Assembly (NCBI GenBank): GCA_023381615.1
Contig: JAMCQL010000001.1
Coordinates: 1 to 33,083 of the forward strand
Direction of reading: 5' to 3'
Origin: Bacteroidota bacterium
GTDB lineage: Bacteria; Bacteroidota; Ignavibacteria; Kryptoniales; JAKASW01
Length of the DNA: 33,083 bases
Below, piece by piece: positions 16,848 through 23,555 of the stretch. How positions within the stretch are numbered: the stretch's first letter is position 1; every line of letters starts with the position of its first letter. A program made the position numbers and the translations under genes. The notes below the pieces were generated by a model. That model saw nothing but the letters and a program-made list of their open reading frames with translations, was not told the DNA's origin and ran no database searches.

Positions 16848-17677
16848 AAATAAAATACGACCGCGTCTCGTTCTCATATAAATCGACCGACGCGCTGAAA
16901 AATATTTCATGCGAGTTTGAATCCGGAAGCACCGTGCTCATCGCAGGACACAACGGCTCCGGCAAAAGCACATTCCTGAAACTCATGAACGGAATTTTGA
17001 AACCGACGAACGGCTCCGTCTATTTGGGTGAGGCGGCGACAAAGGACAAAAGGATAAGCGAGCTCGCCAGCCGCTGCGCATTGAGCTTTCAAAATCCCGA
17101 CGACCAGCTTTTTGCGGCGACAGTCAGGAAGGAACTCCGATTCGGAACCGAAAACATAAAAGGGGACGATTCACTTTTCGATCCTGTCGTCAAGACGCTT
17201 CAGCTCAGAGATCACCTTGAAGCAAACCCCTACTCTCTCACATATGCGCTCCGGCGGCTTGTGGCAATTGCCGGTTCCGCGGCGATGAACACGCCGATTC
17301 TCGCTCTTGACGAGCCGACCGCCGGGTTATCTCTGCGCGAAAAGAGTTTTCTCGGCGACCTGATTTCGCTCCTGAAAAGTATGAAGAAAACAATCGCGAT
17401 AGTAACTCACGATTTGAATTTTCTCCTTCCGTTTGCCGACAGCCTGCTGATGCTTGCTCATGGAGAAATTCAATATTCTGGAAGCCGGGACGGGCTTTTT
17501 ACCAGAGATGACGCAAGAGCTTTGCTAACTCGGTGCGGAATCAATTATCCGATTTACACGAGAATTTCAAAAGCTCTCGATTTAGATAAACAGTGCTTTA
17601 ACGCAGAAGAAATTCTCGACGAGCTGATAAAAAAGAGAGCCGGCGCCGCTCCCGTTCCGACATCATATTCCCAATAA
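16844..17677 (+). CDS. ECF transporter ATPase subunit, second copy (EcfA2-like) with degenerate signature
   Basis: A 277-residue ABC ATPase with intact Walker A GHNGSGKST (35-43), Q-loop SFQN (Gln83), Walker B ALDE (154-157) and switch His189 (VTHD). The ABC signature, normally LSGGQ or LSYGQ, reads SLTYALRR (131-138) and the D-loop reads AGLSLRE with Ser163 in place of Asp. Its own nucleotide site therefore looks catalytic, but the signature it offers to the partner does not. It is the last gene of the five-gene operon. A perfect hairpin without a T-run lies just downstream. Confidence 0.9.
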   Translation: MKIKYDRVSFSYKSTDALKNISCEFESGSTVLIAGHNGSGKSTFLKLMNGILKPTNGSVYLGEAATKDKRISELASRCALSFQNPDDQLFAATVRKELRFGTENIKGDDSLFDPVVKTLQLRDHLEANPYSLTYALRRLVAIAGSAAMNTPILALDEPTAGLSLREKSFLGDLISLLKSMKKTIAIVTHDLNFLLPFADSLLMLAHGEIQYSGSRDGLFTRDDARALLTRCGINYPIYTRISKALDLDKQCFNAEEILDELIKKRAGAAPVPTSYSQ

Positions 17678-17684
17678 TGATGCG

Positions 17685-17702
17685 GGTGCCGTTCACGGCA
17701 CC
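17685..17702. other. Perfect 8-base-stem hairpin between convergent genes
   Basis: GGTGCCGT and ACGGCACC pair around TC. It lies 7 bases after the ECF operon stop and about 70 bases before the end of the convergent histidine kinase gene. No T-run follows on either strand, so it is not a textbook terminator; it may still stop transcription or protect RNA ends. Confidence 0.5.
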
Positions 17703-17770
17703 AGCGCACAAACGGACAGCGCCAGCTCGAGGGGGCATAAACACATATCATGGATGCCGGTTCTGCTCTT

Positions 17771-20182
17771 CTACAAGCGACCGGCGATGTTTAGTTCTGT
17801 AAGAAGCTCACTCTTTGTAAAATTTCTTCTGTCGATGAAACTCACCTTAGATCCGTAGTCCTTCAGCAATTCATACACTGCCTTGACATTCTCGGGATCA
17901 GTAAGAAGCAAAGCCTTGCCGGCATCACGGCATGCAGAGATTACATTCTCGGTCAGATTCTCTTCCGAGGCATCGACCACCAATACCGTGTCCTGATCTT
18001 TCAAAACAATTCCTTCCTCCACCAACCGTGGACTTATTTTTCTGAGCTTGAATCCTATTCCATCTACAACAGTCGTGAAGAGTCTGAAAAGCTGATCATC
18101 GTCGGTTATAAAAAACATCTGCTCGCCGCTTTCAACCGCAAGGTGTTCTTCCGATTCTTCGTCGAGAACAGGAGAAACGTTAGGCAAATAGACAACGACG
18201 GTGGTTCCGCTTCCGTAAGCGCTGTCAACCCAGATTGCTCCGCCGTGAAGTTCGACGAGCCTTCGTGTCAGCGCCAGACCGAGTCCGCTTCCACCCAGCT
18301 TTCCACTCAACTGGACAAAAGGCTTGAAGAGTTTGTCGAGATCTTCCTTCTTTATTCCGATGCCCTTGTCAATAACTTTCATTTCAATTCCGTCAGCGGA
18401 CTTGGCGACATCGAGCGTTACAACGCTTCCTTCCGGACTGAAAGTTATCGCGTTATTCAAAAGGTTGTAGAGAACCTGTTTGAATTTCACCGTGTCCGCG
18501 ACAAAAACATCGAGTCCGTCTTCGATATGCGCCTCGAAGCGGATTCCCTTCTTGTCGAGCAGAGGCTTTAAAATCCTTCGAATACTTTCAATGACTTCTT
18601 TTATCGAAAACTCCTGCGTCTCCAGTTTCATTTTGCCTGTCTCGACTTTTGTCAAATCAAGGATGTCGTTGATAAGGCTGAGTAGGTACTTGCTCGCCAC
18701 AATAATATTTCCGCTAAAGTCAGCCAAAACTTCGCGAGAAAGATCTTTTGCCTCAGTGTGGATTATATCGGCAAATCCGATTATCGAATTAAGAGGAGTA
18801 CGTATTTCATGGCTCATGTTTGCGAGGAATTCCGATTTCGATCGGTTCGCCGCGTCCGCGCGCCCGGCTTCAATGAGAAGCTTCGCATTCTGATAATGCA
18901 AGTCGCGGCTTTCTTTCTGCATCAGATTGTATGCTTCGAGCAGTTTTGCGCCGACGAAAACTATTTCAATCGCATCCTCGTTCGGTTTCAGCGCTATGAT
19001 AGCTCCCGTTGCTGCGTCTTGCTCCTTCGTCGGGATGACCAAATATCCCTGCGAATTGATAAGATCTCGGCTCGGCAAATCTTCGAGAAGCAACTGCGGG
19101 ACATTTATGATGAACCCGACTTTTTCGGCCAGCTCGAATTCTCCGGAACCGGCGGTTTTCCTTGCGAATGCGATACCGTCAGAACGAGTTGCGTCCTGGA
19201 CTTCCTTCAGATATAGCCGGACATCACCGGTTGCAAACAGATTCTGCGCCGCCTTCAGAAGCTGGCGATACGAAGACATCAAGAGCTGTGTATTCTCCAC
19301 CGGCTCGAAGATTATCACGCGGGATTCATTAGCACCTTTTACTACAGTCAGCCGCGCCCGGACTTTGAGCCCATCGCGTCTCATATAAAAGAAATCACTG
19401 GCAATGTGCGATGTTCCGACGGTGAACTTTTTCATCTCGCCGGGTCTGATGGCTGTAGACAGTATCTCTTCGACTTCGTCCGATTGCGCATTTGATCCGT
19501 CGAGTCCGAATATTCTATAAAAAGCTCTGTTGATATTTGTAATCTTGTACTCCGTATTCTGTCGGCGTTCATCCTTGTCCAGAACGACCACGCCGACGCT
19601 CAAATCATCAAGCGTCTGGAAGAGCAAACCATCCACACTTTCGATCATATTAACAGAACGGTTCGTCGTATCAAGCATCGGCCGGTAAATTTTCTCGCGG
19701 ATCACTTCCTGCATGTACCGGTATTCATTGTTGGAAAGAAATTTCTTCGTGGGAATCTCTACGTGGCACGAAAAGTTTTCATCATCAATTGCGAATGATA
19801 CGTTCCCGTCTTTATTCTCCGCGCCCTCGCCAAATTGTTTTGCTCGTTCATCGATTTGTGTCAATGCACCGTCGATTTTCTTAAGCAGGGTTGTAGAAGT
19901 TTCGTTTTCGCCGTCAACTTTAATCGAAAAGTCACCGAAAACCTTGCTGTGAAACTGCAGAATTCCTTCACCTGATTCGTAAGCTTTCGCCAACGTTTGC
20001 AGAAGTTCTCTCAACGCCTGTTCCAGAGAAGAAGTCTTCGCTATCCTAAGTCCCGCCAAGGATTTTATTCTCTGCGCGGACTCAAGTTCAAGCTCAAGCC
20101 TTTTTTGCTTCTTTACAATTGCGTAAACAATTGTAAGCAGGAGCGAAAAAACGGCGGCGATCAACAATATCGTCTCGCCCAT
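17771..20182 (-). CDS. Sensor histidine kinase with receiver-like C-terminal domain
   Basis: An 803-residue protein. Residues 5-24 form one N-terminal membrane helix, then a coiled coil, a cytoplasmic region of unknown fold (about 45-175), a PAS-like domain (about 185-295), a GAF-like segment (about 305-420) and a transmitter. HisKA carries the phospho-acceptor His458 in FLANMSHEIRTPLN. The ATPase domain has the N box NLLNNA (573-578), DKGIGI (605-610) and GGSGLGLA (630-637). Residues about 688-803 look like a receiver fold (FITDDDQ at 691-697, VLVVDAS at 733-739) but no clear receiver Lys is present. With no periplasmic loop it probably senses a cytoplasmic signal. It lies 23 bases behind a small degenerate receiver, probably as one operon. 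Confidence 0.85.
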   Translation of the reverse strand: MGETILLIAAVFSLLLTIVYAIVKKQKRLELELESAQRIKSLAGLRIAKTSSLEQALRELLQTLAKAYESGEGILQFHSKVFGDFSIKVDGENETSTTLLKKIDGALTQIDERAKQFGEGAENKDGNVSFAIDDENFSCHVEIPTKKFLSNNEYRYMQEVIREKIYRPMLDTTNRSVNMIESVDGLLFQTLDDLSVGVVVLDKDERRQNTEYKITNINRAFYRIFGLDGSNAQSDEVEEILSTAIRPGEMKKFTVGTSHIASDFFYMRRDGLKVRARLTVVKGANESRVIIFEPVENTQLLMSSYRQLLKAAQNLFATGDVRLYLKEVQDATRSDGIAFARKTAGSGEFELAEKVGFIINVPQLLLEDLPSRDLINSQGYLVIPTKEQDAATGAIIALKPNEDAIEIVFVGAKLLEAYNLMQKESRDLHYQNAKLLIEAGRADAANRSKSEFLANMSHEIRTPLNSIIGFADIIHTEAKDLSREVLADFSGNIIVASKYLLSLINDILDLTKVETGKMKLETQEFSIKEVIESIRRILKPLLDKKGIRFEAHIEDGLDVFVADTVKFKQVLYNLLNNAITFSPEGSVVTLDVAKSADGIEMKVIDKGIGIKKEDLDKLFKPFVQLSGKLGGSGLGLALTRRLVELHGGAIWVDSAYGSGTTVVVYLPNVSPVLDEESEEHLAVESGEQMFFITDDDQLFRLFTTVVDGIGFKLRKISPRLVEEGIVLKDQDTVLVVDASEENLTENVISACRDAGKALLLTDPENVKAVYELLKDYGSKVSFIDRRNFTKSELLTELNIAGRL

Positions 20183-20205
20183 GTTATGCCTCCTCGAAAT
20201 TCAAA

Positions 20206-20571
20206 TCAACTGGAATATTCCAGTACGTCGATAATCCAGTTGATATAATTCTTGCGAAGAAGTTTTTCGGCAGCATTTCTTATTCTGTCGACTTCTTCGT
20301 AATTGTCGTGTTCTCCACCGCCGGCGTGGACATACTCGGGTTCAACGACCAGCGTCGGCATGTAGCGCTTTATGGAAATTATTTTTTCGTCGCTCGCGAA
20401 CTTTGAATCGACTACAAACAAGTCGAGACGGTTTGAAAAGGCGTGTGCGGTCGCCTCTTCGACACTGTCCACAAATTCCAGCTCATACTTAGGGTGCGGA
20501 AACGCTTCTGCAACAATTTTCAATGTCTCCGCATTTTCGATGAGCACCAGAGTTCTGCAAACGAGCGGCAT
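20206..20571 (-). CDS. Small degenerate receiver-domain protein
   Basis: A 121-residue protein that spans a single receiver-like fold: strand TLVLIENAETLKIV, helix, then LDLFVVDSK with a phospho-acceptor-like Asp55. The acidic pair that normally binds Mg2+ is replaced by Glu12-Asn13, and the Thr/Ser and Lys positions are not matched. It may be phosphorylated weakly or act as a phospho-independent docking partner. The start is taken at ATG 20571, with AAAGGA-type purines upstream. The frame stays open to a TTG at 20616, but that extension (RCERKRK) looks untranslated. It precedes the histidine kinase by 23 bases. The receiver call is by eye. Confidence 0.6.
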   Translation of the reverse strand: MPLVCRTLVLIENAETLKIVAEAFPHPKYELEFVDSVEEATAHAFSNRLDLFVVDSKFASDEKIISIKRYMPTLVVEPEYVHAGGGEHDNYEEVDRIRNAAEKLLRKNYINWIIDVLEYSS

Positions 20572-20755
20572 CTTCCTTTTCCTTTCACAACGGTAGCTTG
20601 CAAAAGTGTGCCGCAATGCCGGCTTGCGGCTATAAAAAAGAGCTTCTTTGTAACTCTTTGAAATAAAACAGATTAAGGTAGACTTGGGCTGAGGTGTTTA
20701 GATTGTGATGCCGCTGCGGCGTGTAAAGATTACAGGAAGATTGAAATTATTACCG

Positions 20756-22381
20756 TTAATTTTGTGGGATCTCAGGCTTTACGAAGATGACCTCTTCGCG
20801 ATCAACAAACACAGCGCCCGGCTGGCCTTTCGCTTTTTTCACGAACTTTCTCATCGTGTAAGCAACGGGGACAATACCGCTCGTCCTTGCTTTGCTGTAA
20901 TGTGCGGCGATACTTGCGGCAAATTTTATGACCTGCTTCTGCGGATACTCGCGCGAAGAATTCCTGATGATGACATGCGAACCTGAAACTCCGCGGGCAT
21001 GTAGAAACACGTCGTTCGGTTTGGCAAAGCCGAAAGTCAGCTCATCGTTATTGCGCGCGTCCTTTCCAACGTAAACCTTGTATCCGTTGTGTTCGAACAC
21101 TCTGAACGGAATCTGCTCGCTCTCTTCCTGCGATTTGCTTTCGGTCAATGAAGTCAGAAATTTGAGATCAAAACTTCCTTCCACTTGTTTTGCCAACGAC
21201 TCGATCTTCTCAATCTCCTTCTCGATTTCGATTTTCCTTTTTATAGCTTGTTGAGCGGAGACGCGCGCATGTTTCGCTTTTTCAAAGTAAGCCTGCGCAT
21301 TCTGAACAGGCTTGAGGGCTGGATCCAACCGAACCTCTATCTGACTGTTCTCTATCGGAAGTTGAACCGCCGACATTCCTTGCTTAATACCGGCAAGATT
21401 GCTCATCAAATATTCGGCGATACCCTGATATTTTTCAGCCCGATTATTCAAGACGTCAGCTTCTATTTTTGCAAGCGTGCGGCGGAGCGATCCTTTTTTG
21501 TGCTCCAGTCTGCCCAATATATTTTTCCTGATGATGAAAATTTTGTCGCTCTTCTTGGAATGAATCACAAAATCGTGAACACAATCATTGACCGAATCGT
21601 ATCTCTCAAAGTCGTTTATCTGTAGATGTTTCAGGTCGATCAATCCAAATGCAACCGGGTTCCCATCATGCAGGTATATTCTCGGAGACGGCTGCAAAAG
21701 TTCTTTTCTGGTCGCCGTTACAACTTCAAACAGCGCGGCATAATCTCCATCGGTTTCGATTCTGACATGGTTTAGATTTGTCTCCGTTGGTTGTCCGTTC
21801 GCCAGCGCGTATCGGTAAATTATTTCGCGCGACAAGATGGAGTCGATCGTTGGAATGCATTTCGAAAGTCTCCGGGCCAGATCACCGCTTGTCTCTACAA
21901 ATCTCGCTTGGAAGTCCGCAGAGGTTGACGGAAATTTCGGTGCACTTAGATTATCTCCCAACTTTTTGCCGATATAGTCCGACGGTTTCAAAAACGCATT
22001 GATAATAGCACCATCCTTGTCGAAATAATAAGCATTTGCAGATGCACCGTAAAGATTAACCGTAAGACGAGTGTCGTCATTGAACTCGAAAAAGAGTTGT
22101 CTCTCGTTCTCAACGACACCAAGCGCCCGCAAGATCTTATCCGTCATTTCCGATAGGACGTTCGCCCCTTTCAAATTTGGGCTTTGCAGTTCGTGCGTGA
22201 AAATAAAATTGTCCTGCGGCAGGCATGAAGCGACAAGTCTTACAAATCTCCCGTCGGGATTTTCAAACAAAAGTTCAAGCGTGTATTTGCGCTGCGTCAA
22301 GGCTCGCAAGATTTTCGCGCCGGTCAATTCCGAGCGGATCTCGCTTGCAAGATGGAGCAATGTGTAGTAATTGTTCAGCAT
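20756..22381 (-). CDS. rqcH: NFACT-family protein, probably RqcH (ribosome quality control)
   Basis: A 541-residue protein (from ATG 22381; the frame opens at TTG 22393) beginning MLNNYYTLLHLASEI. The N-terminal NFACT-N lobes (1 to about 230) are followed by a coiled coil (about 280-400, many Lys and Glu) and a C-terminal NFACT-R domain (about 415-530) with NDVFLHARGVSGSHVIIR, the family signature. RqcH binds split 50S subunits carrying stalled peptidyl-tRNA and recruits tRNA-Ala to add alanine tails. Older annotations call the family fibronectin-binding protein FbpA. The ATG is preferred because family members start very close to the N.YYTL motif. It is divergent from the alkyltransferase-like gene. 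Confidence 0.88.
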   Translation of the reverse strand: MLNNYYTLLHLASEIRSELTGAKILRALTQRKYTLELLFENPDGRFVRLVASCLPQDNFIFTHELQSPNLKGANVLSEMTDKILRALGVVENERQLFFEFNDDTRLTVNLYGASANAYYFDKDGAIINAFLKPSDYIGKKLGDNLSAPKFPSTSADFQARFVETSGDLARRLSKCIPTIDSILSREIIYRYALANGQPTETNLNHVRIETDGDYAALFEVVTATRKELLQPSPRIYLHDGNPVAFGLIDLKHLQINDFERYDSVNDCVHDFVIHSKKSDKIFIIRKNILGRLEHKKGSLRRTLAKIEADVLNNRAEKYQGIAEYLMSNLAGIKQGMSAVQLPIENSQIEVRLDPALKPVQNAQAYFEKAKHARVSAQQAIKRKIEIEKEIEKIESLAKQVEGSFDLKFLTSLTESKSQEESEQIPFRVFEHNGYKVYVGKDARNNDELTFGFAKPNDVFLHARGVSGSHVIIRNSSREYPQKQVIKFAASIAAHYSKARTSGIVPVAYTMRKFVKKAKGQPGAVFVDREEVIFVKPEIPQN

Positions 22382-22472
22382 TTGATCAGCCAATTTCCAT
22401 GATTGAATTTATACTTTGCTCCGAAATCCTTCCAACACTTGTTTTTCGTTTCCGTTGAATTAATTTCTATTG

Positions 22473-22817
22473 ATGACACGAAGCGAACGGAAGACGAGTC
22501 TTTACGAAATTATCTACAGTGCAGTTAGAAAAATACCAAGAGGCAGAGTCGCGACTTACGGCGAGATCGCGCGGCTGTGTGGGCTGAGAGAACATGCGCG
22601 TCTCGTCGGCTACGCGCTTCACAATCTCAAACCCGATTCGGGCGTTCCATGGCATCGCGTCATAAACTCCCAGGGGAAAATTTCTCTTCCAAAAGACAAC
22701 GGCGCTTACGAATTCCAGAAAAAGCTCCTCGAAAGTGAAGGCATCGTATTCATAGGAGATAAAATCGATCTGACTAAATACGGCGTCGGAGCGTCGGATA
22801 AAAATTCGAAACGGTGA
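22473..22817 (+). CDS. Alkyltransferase-like protein (ATL), MGMT family lacking the active Cys
   Basis: A 114-residue protein matching only the DNA-binding domain of O6-methylguanine methyltransferases: IPRGRVATYGEIA, ARLVGYALHNL with the arginine finger Arg43, and PWHRVINSQG. The catalytic PCHR motif is PWHR, with Trp60 replacing the alkyl-acceptor Cys. This is the hallmark of ATL proteins, which bind O6-alkylguanine and hand the lesion to nucleotide excision repair rather than removing the alkyl group. TTG at 22470 is an alternative start. The YbaK gene follows after three bases, so the two are co-transcribed. Confidence 0.92.
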   Translation: MTRSERKTSLYEIIYSAVRKIPRGRVATYGEIARLCGLREHARLVGYALHNLKPDSGVPWHRVINSQGKISLPKDNGAYEFQKKLLESEGIVFIGDKIDLTKYGVGASDKNSKR

Positions 22818-22820
22818 AAG

Positions 22821-23312
22821 ATGTCTAAAGAAGATTTTCCAATGACGACCGCGGTGCGTGAACTCAAACAAAGGAAAGTCGCGTTTGTGCCGCATCTGTA
22901 CAGCTACGTCGAACACGGAGGAACGAAAGTCTCTTCGGATTCGCTTGGCGTTCCCGAACATGCAGTGATAAAAACTCTCGTGATGGAAACAGACGAACAC
23001 AAACCACTCCTTGTGTTGATGCACGGCGATTTAGAGACTTCGACAAAACAACTCGCCCGTTCCCTCGGAGCAAAGCACGTCGAGCTTTGCGAAGCCGATG
23101 CGGCACAGAGACACACCGGTTATGTTTTCGGCGGGACAAGTCCATTCGGTACGCGGAAGAGACTTCCGGTGTACGCAGAGAAAACGATTTTTGATTTGCC
23201 AAAGATTTACATCAACGGCGGGAAGCGCGGATTCCTCGTTGAGATTGATCCGAAGGAGTTGAAAATGGTTCTTGAGGTAACGGAAGTAGAAGTGGCGATT
23301 CCTTCTTCGTAG
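22821..23312 (+). CDS. ybaK: YbaK/EbsC family Cys-tRNA(Pro) deacylase
   Basis: A 163-residue single-domain editing protein. It hydrolyses Cys mischarged on tRNA-Pro by prolyl-tRNA synthetase. The family pattern is visible: VIKTLVMETDEHKPLLVLMHGDLETSTKQLARSLG, then YVFGGTSPFGTRKRLPVYAEKTIFDLPKIYINGGKRGFLVEIDP. The Lys in VIKTLV and the GGTSPFG loop are conserved in the group. Met8 (22842), with AAGAAGA upstream, is a possible alternative start because many YbaK proteins begin MTPAV-like. It follows the ATL gene by three bases. Confidence 0.9.
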   Translation: MSKEDFPMTTAVRELKQRKVAFVPHLYSYVEHGGTKVSSDSLGVPEHAVIKTLVMETDEHKPLLVLMHGDLETSTKQLARSLGAKHVELCEADAAQRHTGYVFGGTSPFGTRKRLPVYAEKTIFDLPKIYINGGKRGFLVEIDPKELKMVLEVTEVEVAIPSS

Positions 23313-23327
23313 GTTCGGGGTTTAAAC

Positions 23328-23437
23328 ACATCGGGCACAGAGAAGCAGAGGGACAAAGGAAGAAACTTGTCACGTTGTGTCTTAGTGTGTCGGTGTTTTG
23401 ATTCAACCACAAGAGGCACAAGAGAAACGGATAAAGA
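23328..23437. repeat. CACAGAG/CACAAGAG-type dyad repeat
   Basis: GGGCACAGAGAAGCAGAGG on the left is partly complementary to the TTGTGTCTTAGTGTGTCGGTG centre, followed by CAACCACAAGAGGCACAAGAG. The layout is that of the ACCACAGAGGCACAGAGA...TCTCTGTGCCTCTGTGGT repeats I recall from many environmental genomes. It lies between the YbaK stop and the terminator. Confidence 0.5.
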
Positions 23438-23447
23438 AACTGAAAAC

Positions 23448-23473
23448 AAAGTCCCGCCTTCGGGCGGGACTTT
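23448..23473. terminator. Bidirectional hairpin terminator with TTCG tetraloop
   Basis: AAAGTCCCGCC (23448-23458) and GGCGGGACTTT (23463-23473) form a perfect 11-base stem closed by TTCG. It lies between the convergent YbaK and T9SS genes. On the minus strand the sequence continues TTTGTTTT, so it serves best for the minus-strand gene but could stop both. Confidence 0.75.
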
Positions 23474-23555
23474 GCAGATGAGAATAGTATGACGCAGGTC
23501 TCACTTCATTAGGATCCCCGCCGGAAAGCGGCAGGATTTGTGATCAAACAAAAAA

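Noticed and set aside
20640..20680. Possible weak terminator AAGAG...CTCTTTTTT downstream of rqcH
   Set aside because: Only a five-base stem with an 11-base loop; too weak to annotate.
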